Part shown: one piece after another, positions 47,050 through 57,434 of the stretch | How the letters are laid out: each line of letters starts with the position of its first letter | Position numbering within the stretch: the stretch's first letter is position 1 | Assembly (NCBI GenBank): GCA_948474755.1 | Contig: CAOLHI010000653.1 | Coordinates: forward strand, 620,001 to 684,000 | Direction of reading: 5' to 3' | DNA length: 64,000 nucleotides | From: Ctenosaura bakeri | Lineage: Eukaryota; Chordata; Lepidosauria; Squamata; Iguanidae | The notes under the pieces: model-generated | The model's database searches: none | Seen by the model: only the letters and a program-made list of their open reading frames with translations | Told to the model about the DNA's origin: nothing | Position numbers and translations under genes: made by a program

Positions 47050-47416
47050 AGCGTCTGACAATAGAAAATCATCTCAATGTTGCACAAAGCCCTGAAGGCC
47101 TAATTTCCTTTTAATGACCCATCCAAAAAGGTACTGAACGTCTCAAAGGCAAAACACGACCCGAACGTCCCATCAGGAGGGAGTGTTCAACGTAAAATTT
47201 ACCCTCAAAGGTAAACCCCAAAAGTTCAAAACTGGATGGGTGCACATGTAGTAGGTGGAAGGCTGACTTGATATCTGCTTTGGCCAGCTCAGCCCAAACC
47301 CCATGCCTGCGCACCACCCGCACTGCTGTATCAAATGAAATATACCTAACTGAACATACCTCTTCCGTGTACCATGGCACATTTGAGTTGCTGTTGGTAC
47401 ACAGAAGTGTGCTCAT
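47050..47416 (-). pseudogene. reverse transcriptase fragment of the DIRS element
   Basis: The minus strand keeps VCSVRYISFDTAVRVVRR, LAKADIKSAFHLLHVHPSSF and LLGFTFEGKFYVEHSLLMG, the order seen in DIRS reverse transcriptases; the D in KADIKSAF is the first catalytic Asp. The second box survives only as H-stop-DDFL near 47070, so a residue is lost and the frame is stopped. The N-terminal part upstream of 47416 is missing. Confidence 0.85.
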
Positions 47417-47429
47417 AGATTTTCCCCTT

Positions 47430-48590
47430 GGTTCATGTTTTTCTTTGGTCTTAAATATGATTTATCTTGGATTTAGTAAAAGAAGGTAAAGAGGGTGACT
47501 GATTCCTGACCTTCTTTTCCCATTCTTTTCATTTCACTGATGCTCAATAGTAACAGGAAGAAAACAAAACTACCCTGATGAAAACCTACATTACCTGTTG
47601 GATGCCGATGTACTGGCATCTGGCATAAATGTCTTTTAATCCACTAGAAGAACCACTTGCTTTAGATGCCTATTTAGTCCACTGTGTATCCAGCCATAGT
47701 ATTACTTTATTGCTGCATCAAGTATAATTACTAAAGGAAAGACCAGTGATAGATCTTGGCCTGTTAGATACAGCAGCTGTTAAAGGCCCCAAAAGACCTC
47801 TCCAAAATTCAGAAACTGCACAGAATCTCCTGAAGAGAATGCAGAGAAAAACACAGAACCAATTGTTGTCTATTAGACAAGGGCAAACTTCCAGGGCATC
47901 CTCCCCACAGTGCCTGGTTCTGAGGAAGAATCCTTCAGAGTCAGGAGTTTGGGTCTGGTTGCTCTGTACACCATCACTGCCTGTGCAAAGGGATCAAAGC
48001 AAAAACAGAAAGCAGTGTCAGCAATAGTATTGTACTGTTAGTCTGAATGTAGAAGGCCCTATCAGTGAAGGAAGTTAATGCATTATCCCATATGACAGGC
48101 CAACTCTCCGCCCCCTTCTATTAATTATGACACCAGTAGTTTGAGAGCAATTAAATAACAAATACTGATGAGAGGGCTGAACCAGCCAAAGCATAACAGG
48201 TGGTTGGTCTGGAAGATCAGTGAACTGGAATAGAGGCAAACTCAACCCAGAACTAGACAGACTATTCAGGACTACGCTTCTGTAAGAGTTGAGGCCATTC
48301 CATCAGACAGAAGGCTGCTGGTATGGGAGATAATGAGTTCTGCCCCCATGGAAAAAGTGCGGCATTGAAATGTGCCCGTGCCAGATTGTTAATCACAGGT
48401 TTGGGCAGAAATGTCTTCGATTTTGCCCTAAGCAATTCCAGATAACTTTATCATCCTTGCACGGATATCTACAGACCAAAACCTGGGATCTGTAACTGAA
48501 GGCTGATGCTGCAGCACTTCCTAACACTAAAATAATACCTATCCACTATTAGAGTGCAGTTAGCTTCCAGCCCAGTTCTTCAGTTTGCAA
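47430..48590. other. no recognised feature
   Basis: Flank of the DIRS element; no gene or repeat recognised. Confidence 0.4.
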
Positions 48591-48593
48591 AGA

Positions 48594-48772
48594 TATTCTG
48601 TATCTTACTTGTGTTTGCCATGGCAACAACCAGTAGAATCCTGGGGTTTGCAGCCCTCTCTGACTGCAAATTGTAACCACTGCTTCATAAACGGCAGCAT
48701 TCCATAGCTGGCAGCCATGACAGTTAAAGTAGAATCATAGCACTTTAACTGTGTATTGCGAATGGGCCCCTT
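48594..48772. mobile_element. palindromic MITE fragment related to MITE-A
   Basis: It contains GCCATGGCAAC, AGAATCCTGGGGTTTGCAG, CAGCATTCCATAG and GACAGTTAAAGTAGAATCAT, ending TGTGTATTGCGAATGGGCC. Of the same subfamily as 10190-10393. The left end is worn. Confidence 0.5.
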
Positions 48773-49093
48773 GCCTATGTGTCTCATTCTTCCAAGCTTT
48801 TGGACTCTGAAGTTTCTCTGTGCTATAGTATATCATCAAGAGTGTGTGATAACACTTGTCATATAGTAATCATCCCATAAAAATATTGGGACACTTTACA
48901 AAAAAGTAACCAGGGGTTCTTCTAAAACAATTTGTTGCCTGAAATGCACCCCTTCCTCCCAAGGTACAAAACATTCACTGACCGGGCAGGAAGGCCCCGC
49001 CCCAGCTGTAGTGCTAAAATGGCCTTAGTGAAGATACTAAGATAAAATACTATGTAAATGCTGTTATAATTTGAAGACCTATAGCAATATTAC

Positions 49094-49258
49094 TCATTCT
49101 TGCCTATGAGGATACAACTCATCAAAATTTACATTCCTGCATTTCAGAATATCTACAAATTTTAACTGTTCTGGCTGGTTGTCAAACATAAATATGCCCT
49201 CTGCTGCATTACAAGAATCAACACTGGTGACAACACAGCTCCACTTTACAGATTCGTA
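49094..49258 (-). CDS. unassigned short coding-like segment (possible exon or retrocopy)
   Basis: A minus-strand open segment of 54 codons starts YESVKWSCVVTSVDSC, runs through FDNQPEQLKFVDIL and ends ELYPHRQE before a stop at about 49094. It is preceded at 49261 by TTATTCTCTCAACAG, which resembles a splice acceptor. Upstream, the frame stays open through the CpG island but has no ATG. Residue composition looks protein-like rather than random, yet I recognise no family. It could be an exon, part of a retrocopied mRNA, or chance. Confidence 0.3.
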   Translation of the reverse strand, partial: YESVKWSCVVTSVDSCNAAEGIFMFDNQPEQLKFVDILKCRNVNFDELYPHRQE

Positions 49259-49269
49259 CTGTTGAGAGA

Positions 49270-49640
49270 ATAAATGCTGCGAATAATGCCCAGTACCCCG
49301 CCGCCGACACCGACGCGGCCGCAGCGAAGCGGCCAAGGCCTTATCTGGGCAGCCGCCGAGGCGGCCGCCGCCTCCATCCACCCGAAAAGGCCCGGACGCT
49401 GCAGGAGCCCCTCGGGTCCCAGGGAAGGAGGAAGGCCTGAACAGGCCTCAAATCAGCCATGTGGCGCCTCTGCTCAGGGCTGATACGACCTCCTCCTTCG
49501 CCTGGATCGACGAGAATGTCTGACGGGGAGGAGGGGCGGGCTCCAAATACTGAGCCCCGCCCCTCCTCCTCCCACTGGCCAATGCAGCGTGATCTCGTGG
49601 CATGGGAGGGCGGCAAAGGCCGTCCCCCGCCATAGCAAGC
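49270..49640. promoter_or_regulatory. CpG island with promoter motifs
   Basis: About 370 bp of dense CpG in A+T-rich surroundings. It includes a GCGGCCGC site (49315-49322), GC boxes in both orientations (GGGGCGGG at 49533-49540 and GCCCCGCCCC at 49554-49563) and a CCAAT box (49579-49583). This arrangement suits a vertebrate TATA-less promoter, possibly bidirectional. No terminal inverted repeats or TSD are seen, unlike the GC-rich MITEs in this window. The gene it would serve is not identifiable here. Confidence 0.5.
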
Positions 49641-49657
49641 TAGGCAGCGTGGGACGA

Positions 49658-49679
49658 AATATATATATATATATATATT
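49658..49679. repeat. (AT)n microsatellite
   Basis: Eleven AT units at the edge of the CpG island. Confidence 0.9.
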
Positions 49680-49829
49680 CTTTTAAGCTCCTCAAAATGA
49701 TAGGTAGCTCTCCCTTCATGTTCCAGTCCACCATCTTGTCTCTATCAGCTCAAGGCCTCTCTGTCAACTTCACCCTGGAAGTGCCCGTTCAAAAATCCTA
49801 TCTGCTTCAAACTCTGTTTCTCACACCCT

Positions 49830-49971
49830 GGCCATTTCCGCACTGGATTGTTATAGTGCTATTATTCCACTTTCAACATCCTATGGAATTCTGGAAACTG
49901 CAAACCCCAGGAATCCATAGAATGTTGAAAGTGGAATAATAGCACTATAACAATCCAGTGCAGAAATGGCT
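49830..49971. mobile_element. MITE-A copy, short near-perfect palindrome
   Basis: The ends are GGCCATTTCCGCACTGGATT and the inverted AATCCAGTGCAGAAATGGC. The flanks are CCT on both sides (49827-49829 and 49972-49974). At 142 bp the element is almost entirely one inverted repeat: the arms GTTATAGTGCTATTATTCCA and TGGAATAATAGCACTATAAC match perfectly, and only a short centre is unpaired. Least diverged arms in the window, so probably one of the youngest copies. Confidence 0.85.
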
Positions 49972-49974
49972 CCT

Positions 49975-51441
49975 GTCTCCTTCACACCCTGTCTGAACCT
50001 CTCTGGGGCATCCTATTTCTCCTCAATCCCACTTTACAGTCACTTTGAGCCATGATTGTCTGCCTGCATGCCAGTCTGCCTCCTTCACAGGCTGAAACTG
50101 CTTGTCACTATTTGTGAAAACAGCAAAACCAAGACCATTTATTGCCTCTTCCTACATGCTCTCCCAGAGGGTGGTACCAGTCTCTCTATTTCTATACAAA
50201 AGGATTTTTGAAAACGTCTTAGTTCAGCTAAATATACTATTCCATGCAGTCTTCTCACAGTCCTTCTCCTCATTCCCATTTGGATTTAGACCCTAAGATA
50301 GTTTAAGAAGGTTGAGGGGAAGAAAGTTTTCTGTCCTCACCTCCTCCCTAAGGTTACCTGAAATGCCCCACATGCTTTGGAAGGTCAATGTACCATCCCA
50401 GACAATGTGGAATGGAGAAAAGAAAGCTGCTTTGAGATCTGAGAAATGAAATGGGAAACTTTTCTTCTGCATAATACTTATCCAGAGATTTCAGTCTGAC
50501 TTTGGGCAATTCTCGCCTCCAGCAACTGATCCCATGGTGTTCCAACTACAAGCTAGAAATAGAGTGAGGAAGTTCTCTTTCCACAAAATTCCTTAAGCTA
50601 ACTTATCTACTGAGCAGTCCCATGTTCCATGCAATAGCATCTTAGAGGGCATAGAAATGATTGTAAAATCTACTTCCACGATGAGAAACAGAGTTTTGAT
50701 CTTGGAAGGAAGATTGCTTCTCAGATCCCCTGCTGCTACAGCTCCATTAGCCAACTCAGCTTCTGTGGTAGCTTCCAACCATGTTTTGTGTTGCAAAGTC
50801 TGGAGTTCTTCAAAGGAAAAATACAGGTTTGCAAATACTTAAAAGATGCAGGCTTTTCTCCCCTCCTAGTTTCTTTCCTGTCCAGGGCCAAATGGTCTAA
50901 TCTTCCAAGACATTTCATAGAAAACCTAGTTCAGCACATTCTAACAACCCTTGCCTGGGATAAGGAAAGGATCTGGTGCAAACATTACAGGGAGAGAGGA
51001 AATGAGTCATATTGAGAGAAGGTTCCAGTGATCAGAGTGAGAAATTACATCCCATGGCCTAAATTCAACATAATGTGAAAAGAGGAAAACAGTGATCTGG
51101 CAGAACTACATTGGTTTTTCCAGATGCACATTTATTTGTGGTAGCACATTTATTGTGGTTTGTTGCATAACTGGCTGCACAAATGGAAACTATGTTGGGT
51201 TCCCACCCCTTTTCATGCACAGTTCAGATCTAGATGTGTGTACAAGCACAACTTCATTTCCACTAGCAGAATGGCACCATTGAATGCTGGCTACTGTATC
51301 TATAGTCCTCCAAGCCACCAGCCATGCATCAGGTAACATTCAAATGAAGCCTCCTGGGGCTGACCTAAATTAACAGCCACAAAGAGGAAGTGCTCCCTCT
51401 TGGCTTCCAACTTGCCACAAGAGACCAAAAGGACTTTGGGT
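49975..51441. other. no recognised feature
   Basis: No gene, RNA or transposon recognised. Confidence 0.4.
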
Positions 51442-51454
51442 AAAGAATATAAAG

Positions 51455-52268
51455 GGGTTGCCAAGAGATTGGCACATACATTCATATGTGGTGGAATTGT
51501 AAAGGTGTACAGAAATTTTGGCAAATGGTGTTTAAAGAGATAAAAGAGATAACAGGAACTGATTTACAAATATGTCCGAGTATAGCATTATTATCTATAT
51601 TTGATAAGGTTGACTGTACCCAGATAATGAAGGAGTTAATTATAAATTTATTAACTGCAGCAAGGCTAATTATATCAAGAAAATGGAAAACTCAAGATTT
51701 CCAAATAAAGGATTGGTATGAAAAAGTGTGGAAAATTGCGATCAATGATAAGTTAACATGTCAAATCAAGGTTAAAAATGGAATAATGAAAAGGAATGAC
51801 TTTGAAGCAATATGGAAAATATTTGTGGAAAAGATTTCAATAAAAGAGGGAAGTGTCACACCTCCACAAGAAGAATTACAATTTTGGAAAGCAGAGTAAG
51901 TTGGAATATAATTGACTTTGGGAATGGGTTCACATTTAGGGTTAGGGTTTATGGTTAATAACAGGATCATATATAGTATTAGCAATAGGTTAAATACAGT
52001 TGAAAAGAATAGACTGAAGAACGAAATTACTATAGCAATAAGGAGTACAAGGAGAATGAGATTTAGATACATGAAATAAAAATATATAATCAATATGATA
52101 TATAATATGTTGAATAAGTATATGATGATAAAACATCTGGAGAGAAACAGTAATGTAAGCTATTGATGTTCTAACTTTTCTCTTTTTCACTTTTATGTTA
52201 TTCATGTTGTGTTTTATTTTATTCTGTTATGTATTGTTTCTTTTTCTTTATAATAAAAAAATTTAAAA
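51455..52268 (+). mobile_element. L1 LINE insertion, 5'-truncated, with perfect TSD
   Basis: AAAGAATATAAAG stands on both sides (51442-51454 and 52269-52281), a perfect 13-bp target-site duplication. The insert ends in CTTTATAATAAAAAAATTT and an A-run, as expected of target-primed reverse transcription. It carries only the last part of ORF2 and the 3' UTR. The intact duplication and open frame suggest a fairly recent insertion compared with the other LINE relics here. Confidence 0.9.
51486..51899 (+). pseudogene. L1 ORF2 C-terminal segment
   Basis: An open stretch of 137 codons begins MWWNCKGVQKFWQMVFKEI, the WW-C-K motif of the L1 C-terminal domain. It continues through LLTAARLIISRKWKTQ and VWKIAINDKLTCQIK to a natural stop. 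No endonuclease or RT is present, so the fragment is not functional on its own. The start Met is internal to the original protein. Confidence 0.85.
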
Positions 52269-52281
52269 AAAGAATATAAAG

Positions 52282-53256
52282 AATATTCACAAAATTTTAT
52301 CACCCATGAACAGAAAGGGCATCTCAACATATCCAGACATCTTGTCAAAAAGCAAACAAATGAAGGGAACAATAACAGCAACAACAGGTCAGTCACACAA
52401 GAGTTTTTGGTCAGCAGCAGCAAAAAAATAAATAAAAAAAATTGCATTTTGCTCAAAGAACAGAATTTTGTGCAAAAATATTAATTCCCCCCTAGATGTT
52501 TTGCAAATAAGTCATAGAGTGCAAACAAATTCAAAACAATTCACAAAAACTCATCATCTTGCCCAACGGGTTGAAAGGTTTTGATAAATGAAGATTTACA
52601 TCCCTGCTTTGGGTATACTGGAGGTTCAGTATTGGAGGGCTCTGTCCCTCTCCTCAGGAGGGGATATCTCCTCAGGATATCTCTCTTGAGTTCCATGCCA
52701 TTGTCTGCTTCTAATTTCTAACTATTGTCCTGAATTGATAAAGGTAAGGTAACTGGCAGGATCTGAACGTTTTCCTGTTCCTGGAAAAGTAATTTCTGAG
52801 GTGACAGGAAGCCATATATTTGTTACAGGGATTCCTCTGAAAACTACGAAACTTTTTCTTTCCTTCCTTGGTTTGTTCTCACTATAAACCTATCAACCTA
52901 TCAGTCACAATTGATTTTGATGATGTTGATTTTGAATCACAAACACTAGAGAATGTCTTAGTGTGTTGATACAGCTGGGCTATTAAACTTCTAACACCTA
53001 GACTTGAAAGCTTATGTAAGGAATTTGTCAGGTTTGCTTTCCAAGGTTGAAGACATTGGCAATTTTGCCTATTCCTGCCCCTGCCATCTGCCCCATCACT
53101 AAGTGATAAAAAGTTCTGGGCATATATCCTTTGGTCAATAATTTTAAAGGACATTGCACTGAAAACTTTAATATTTTTGCAATTACCCACTTCATTCCCA
53201 CTGCAAAGGGAGATCAGGTTTACACAGTATTAGATTCAAAGTGACCTGATCTTAAC
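52282..53256. other. no recognised gene
   Basis: The stretch at 52290-52600 contains ATTCACAAAATTTTATCA and GAATTTTGTGCAAAAATATT, echoing sequences near 17590-17830. It may be an unrecognised A+T-rich repeat. Confidence 0.35.
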
Positions 53257-53259
53257 TTA

Positions 53260-53460
53260 GGCCATTTCCACACTACATTGCTATAGTGCTATTATTCCAC
53301 TTTCAACATCCTGGGGAATTCTGGGGTTTGTCATTTACTGAGGCCAAAGATCTGTCTGGTGGAGAATTCTAAATGCCCCTGCCTAAACTGCAAACCTCAG
53401 GATTCAATATGATGTTGAAAGTAGAAAACAGCATTATAACAGTGTAGTGTGGAAATGGCC
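53260..53460. mobile_element. MITE-A copy with perfect TTA TSD
   Basis: The ends are GGCCATTTCCACACTA and the inverse TAGTGTGGAAATGGCC, a perfect 16-bp terminal pair. TTA stands on both sides (53257-53259 and 53461-53463). This is the clearest copy for placing the family in PIF/Harbinger (TWA target). The interior has the standard TTTCAACATCCTGGGGAATT arm. Confidence 0.9.
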
Positions 53461-53463
53461 TTA

Positions 53464-53889
53464 GTCTCCAAATATCATCATTCATGCTAGATATGTGTTA
53501 GCTGCCGTGGCAGCCAACTCAAATGGCTGCAGTCTTCCACATCTCAACTTCAAATCTCATGGTTTCATAGCATCTCTTCCTTCTGCTGTGTGTGATGTAA
53601 GATTAGAGCTTGGAAAAGTCATTCTGTGGGCCACAGTTATTGAACAAAGTAAAGTGAATCAGGAAAAGAACTAGAGTTGAACTGTAATTGAATAGGGATA
53701 GGTGGGAACACAAAAAGGAAAAATTACTGTTTTTGTACTGTACCTCCCTCCCCTCAGTCAGCATGGAATCTGGGTTCTATGGCACCAAAGTAACGTTCCA
53801 AGCTATGCCCAAGATACACCACAACCAGGACTCTGTGTATCTCTGTGTGTGTGTTTCTGTGCCTTCAAGTTGGCTGTTGACTTACAGCA
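53464..53889. other. no recognised feature
   Basis: Spacer between two MITEs; nothing recognised. Confidence 0.4.
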
Positions 53890-53897
53890 GCCCCATG

Positions 53898-54128
53898 CAG
53901 TGGTGGAGCTTGGAGTGTGGCAGAAGTGGGAAAGGGGACATGCCCACTACATGGAGGGCGTGGCCACTGTGTGTGTGTGTGTGTGTGGCCGTGGTGAATG
54001 GAGGCATGGCCAGGACATGAGGGGACATGGCCAGGGCATGTGGGGGCATGGCTACGGGCCAGGACATCCCAAAAACATTGCTGCCCAGAGTGAACTGCCC
54101 CATCACCCCCCCGGTCCCTACACAACTG
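53898..54128. mobile_element. mini-hAT, second copy
   Basis: The termini are CAGTGGTGGAGCTTGG and the inverted GTCCCTACACAACTG. The flanks GCCCCATG and ATCCCATG match at 6 of 8. On the minus strand it aligns with 37142-37340 (GGCAGCAATGTTTTTGG, CATGCCCTGGCCATG). It contains a (GT)n tract at about 53968-53987. Confidence 0.75.
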
Positions 54129-54172
54129 ATCCCATGAATTTCATAAGTGGTTATTAGGCAAGTAATACTCAG

Positions 54173-54578
54173 GGAGGACCGCACCTGGGAGCGGACCGGG
54201 TCTGGACTACTTTGTGTAGTTCCAGACCTCAGCCCGCTCTGGAACGACCCAAAGTGGTTGTTCAGCGTGCTTTTGAAAGACCGCTTAAAACAGGTCTTTC
54301 AAAAGCACGGAGCGTGCCACTCCGTGGCCGCGTTCTGGTGCAGATTTGCAGGCTCGCACCAGTGCAAGCCTGCAGATCTGCCGGGGGCGGACTTTAGGCT
54401 GGTGAGCTTCACCGGTTGGTGGAGAGCCTCCACCAACTGGAAGCCACCATTTTTGTCCCTGGAGCAGTGCAGAGCAGCAGCCACAGACTGCTTCGGACCA
54501 GCCTGGACCCACAGGTGGAGCACACAGGTCTGGTGAATACCGGCATGGGGCAATTCCCTCGCCACGTGCGGAAAAGGC
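54173..54578 (-). mobile_element. Harbinger-like MITE with internal hairpins, copy 2
   Basis: Read on the minus strand this aligns with 953-1449: GCCTTTTCCGCACGTGG, then AAAATGGTGGCTTCC, GCAGATCTGCAGGCTTGCA and the hairpin. The hairpin is a perfect 17-bp stem (54266-54282 with 54293-54309) around a 10-nt loop. The other end, GGAGGACCGCACC, is worn and no TSD could be defined. A second stem, GTCTGGACTAC with GTAGTTCCAGAC, lies at about 54200-54228. Confidence 0.7.
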
Positions 54579-54599
54579 AATGTCAGATCACCAGCTGGT

Positions 54600-56132
54600 T
54601 ATTAACTCTCTGTGGATAAGCAGAGAAAGAAGAGATCACCCAAAACAGGTTCAGGACTTTTGGAGTCAAATGCAAGCAACATGTCTGAGAGAGTTTGGGA
54701 ATTATATCAAGCTTGTGTTGTATGTGAGCCTTTAAAAGGACACTGAGGTTGCATCCCTCTTTCTTAAATACTTTGATTTAACATTTTTGGAATTCTTGGA
54801 ATTAAAAGAGATATTTGATTCAGCAGGGACATTTTTAGCTCCATGAGTTTCTTGCTTAAGAATTACTTTTAAAAATGTTAAGGTTGTATTTTGAAAACAG
54901 ACAGTTTAATAAGAATGTGAACTAAAAAAGCTTTTTTTAAGTGGATAAAAGACTTAATAGTACTGAAGGCTGGAAAGGTACTTTTTAAAGTTGGAAAGTT
55001 GTGCTCTTGTAAATAAAAATGGACTATGGAAAAATATTGCTTTGTTATGGGAAAATTGTTTTGTTTTGTCTGGGAGAAGTACTCCACTGAGGACAACCAG
55101 AATAACAAGAGAAAATAACTAGCTAGGTTGTGTCATTTCAACATTGTAGTGGAAGAGTGACTGTGTAGAAAAAGGTGTTAACCCTATTTTTGCAAAGTTT
55201 TTGATCTATAGAAAAAATAGCAATGATCCAGCTTTTAGAAGATGAAGATCCAGTGAGCTGGCGGGAGGTCTTAGAGGAACTGGAAACATTGAAAAATGAT
55301 ACTAAGAGCTTTAGATTATTTGATGACATGATGGAATTCAGAGAATTAGACAAAGAAGAGATATTGGAGGTTGGACTTGAAATTATGGATGGTGAAATAA
55401 TTTTGGATCAGAAGTAATCCCAGAGGAGCCAGAGAAGAGTACTGGATTTAATGAAAATAGTTGAGAAAAGATTACTGGAGAGATGGAAAAGGAGATGAGA
55501 AGCTGAATCTTTTTTCCTTATAGTCATTCAAGATGATCGAAAGAGTAATATTCTCAATAAAGCCACTGGAAAGAACAATTTTAGTGGGAGGGAGTTTTGA
55601 AAAGACATTGAGGATATCTAGTTTTCAGCTAGATTTTGGGAAGAGGTGAAAGAAGAGGAAAAAATAAATAAGACCAGTTCCATAGAAAAAGGGTGTTCCA
55701 TAGAAAAAGGTTGCCTACTCAGGTCTTACAGATTTTGAAGAGTGATGTTCAATTTGTGCAATTGTAGAGGTATGCCAAAAAACCAATGGTTTAATTTAAA
55801 ATGTGAATGGATAAAGAAATAAGAAGCCGGTTTACTGGATACTAGATGTTATCTTGCTGTTTTATGTTTGAGGTTGCCTTACTGTAAAGGAAGTTGTTAT
55901 AAAACAGGGATATTTTTTTTTGGAGGGGTGTATGAAATCTAACAATTTGTTTAAAATTATATTAAAGGTTTGATTATTTGTGGTCTGGAGGATTAGACAG
56001 TTACAAAGGATATAATTATGAGAGAAGGATGGAATTCAGGAATAGCCATGGAAAATTTAAAGGGAAAAGGGAGAAAAAGAAATTCTTCTAAGAAAACTGA
56101 GTTTTATTTTTGGGGAGAAACAGCTACAGATA
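54600..56132 (+). pseudogene. possible L1 5'/ORF1-region relic
   Basis: A+T-rich DNA with a short acidic open frame (55223-55417, containing WREVLEELETLKND and ELDKEEILEVGLEI) that could be a coiled-coil ORF1 remnant. Near 56040-56110 is a lysine-rich GKGRKRNSSKK segment followed by FYFWGE. I infer L1 from composition and these weak resemblances only. If correct, the SPIN-type element inserted into it. Confidence 0.3.
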
Positions 56133-56140
56133 GGTTAGAG

Positions 56141-56929
56141 CAGTGGTTCTCAACCTTCCTAATGCCGCGACCCTTCAATACAGTTCCTCATGTTGTGGTG
56201 ACACCCCCAACCATAAAATTATTTATTTATTATTTACAATGCCTCCCCCCTGGCAAAGGCTGCCTCGCCAGCCAGGAACGGGGGGGGAGGTGGGCAGAGA
56301 GGGAAAGAGGAGCCGCACGTCTCCTCTGGGAAAAAACTCTGAGACCCCACCCCAGGCTCTGCTTCTGCTTTGCTCTCGTTTCCACTGGGGGAGGCAGTGT
56401 GGGAAAAGTTTCCAGAGTGTCGACCCTGGCCAGGGTGGAGGAATCCCAGCGCCTTTGCCTTTTGCGCTGGGCGCAGCTTGTCCCCCCGGAAAAGCGCTGC
56501 CTTGCAGCCCCCCAGCCCTTCCGCAGTGCCCCCTTCCGTGGCAAGTGGGGCAGGGGCCGTGGCGAGAAGGGGACCTGCCCCCCATGCTGCCACCGCCCGC
56601 CCAAGCTGGTCCGTCAGATGGGAGGTTCTCCCGGTAGCGGAGAAGGGGAGCGATTTCAGTCCCTTCTGAACAGGGGGCAGGAGGACGCGAGTGCGTGGCT
56701 CGCGCTTGCACACCACCACTCCTGCTGTGGTGACGCTGTGGCTGCACACGCTCCCGCCAAAGGGGGCAGGAGGACGCGAGCGCATGGCTTGCGCTTGCAC
56801 ACCACCAACGAGGAGGGAATCGAGCCTAAGACCATCGGAAATACGTATTTTCTGATGGTCTTAGGCGACCCCTGTGAAAGGGTCGTTCGACCCCCAAAGG
56901 GGTCGCGACCCACAGGTTGAGAACTGCTG
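56141..56929 (-). mobile_element. SPIN-type hAT element, non-autonomous, GC-rich interior
   Basis: Identical octamers GGTTAGAG (56133-56140 and 56930-56937) flank the element. One end reads CAGTGGTTCTCAACCTTCC, then AATGCCGCGACCC and TTCCTCATGTTGTGGTGACA. The other, on the minus strand, reads CAGCAGTTCTCAACCTGTGG, then GTCGCGACCCCTTTGGGGG and the palindrome around 56824-56866 with centre TACGTA. These ends correspond to SPIN hAT elements, known for horizontal transfer among tetrapods. Between them lie about 590 bp of GC-rich sequence with no transposase; overlapping open stretches in several frames (up to 300 codons) follow from the base composition. Confidence 0.85.
56673..56807. repeat. 46-bp direct duplication inside the SPIN-type element
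   Basis: GGGGGCAGGAGGACGCGAG-type units at 56673-56718 and 56762-56807 share the same order through GCTTGCACACCACCA, with a few CpG-type differences. They are separated by 43 bp. Confidence 0.85.
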
Positions 56930-56939
56930 GGTTAGAGAG

Positions 56940-57432
56940 AGGGAGAAAAGGTTGGAGAAGAATTGGGAAATTGGTTTAAAGAGATGAAAGGATTTTATAT
57001 TTGTTACTTTGTATGATGGCAGATGGTTGCTACGTTAGATTCAGAGAGGTTAATCACTTTAGTTTAATTTCAGGGAGTACTAATAGTGTCTGTTACTAGA
57101 GCACTAACTCTTTATTAATTTATCGAGTTTCTGTAGAATACTCTGTGTGTGTGTGTGTGAGCGCACGCTCGTATATAAGGTTATATAAGCTTGGATTTAG
57201 TTATTAGTAAGTACATCTTATAGAAAGGAAGATGAAGAATTATTGTGATAGATGAGATAAGTGCTCTCTCATAATAACTGTTGAAGAAAAGATTAGTAGT
57301 CATGTTTACTTTTCTTTCTTTCTTTCATTACCTATGTATTTTTTCTTACTTTTGTCTATTTTTTACTTTCTTTTCTTTACTTTCTGCCCCCTTTTTTATT
57401 CTATGTTTGCTGTTTTGTTTAATTTTTAATTG
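56940..57432 (+). pseudogene. possible L1 3' UTR relic
   Basis: A T-rich tract (TTTTCTTTCTTTCTTTCATT onward) is followed by TTGTTTAATTTTTAATTGTA, similar in style to the 3' UTR of the L1 at 51900-52268. This might be the 3' side of the same old L1 as 54600-56132. A TG tract lies at 57143-57159. Confidence 0.3.
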
Positions 57433-57434
57433 TA

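Larger units (their letters stand above)
44236..47430 (-). mobile_element. DIRS-type tyrosine-recombinase retrotransposon, degenerate
   Basis: On the minus strand, in order: reverse transcriptase (from about 47416), RNase H and linker, tyrosine recombinase, and an SGNH-hydrolase-like domain. A G+C-rich 3' region ends near 44236 at GTTGGGTGGCAAAT. RT plus recombinase in place of DDE integrase defines the DIRS/Ngaro group. The 5' side stops inside the RT, so no gag region is visible, and I did not identify inverted terminal repeats. Multiple stops, frameshifts, a lost recombinase arginine and a tandem duplication make it inactive. Its G+C content is clearly above that of the flanks. Confidence 0.85.

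Noticed and set aside
54147..54580. 129-codon open frame with cysteine- and tryptophan-rich product
   Set aside because: It is a translation of the second hairpin-rich MITE copy. The homologous copy at 953-1449 does not keep the frame.
56234..56800. 174- and 188-codon minus-strand open frames
   Set aside because: They overlap each other and the plus-strand frames within the GC-rich transposon interior, with no recognisable domain.
56018..56920. 300-codon open frame on the plus strand
   Set aside because: It runs from flanking A+T-rich DNA straight through the SPIN-type element's terminal repeats. Other frames and the opposite strand are also open over the GC-rich part, so it reflects base composition.
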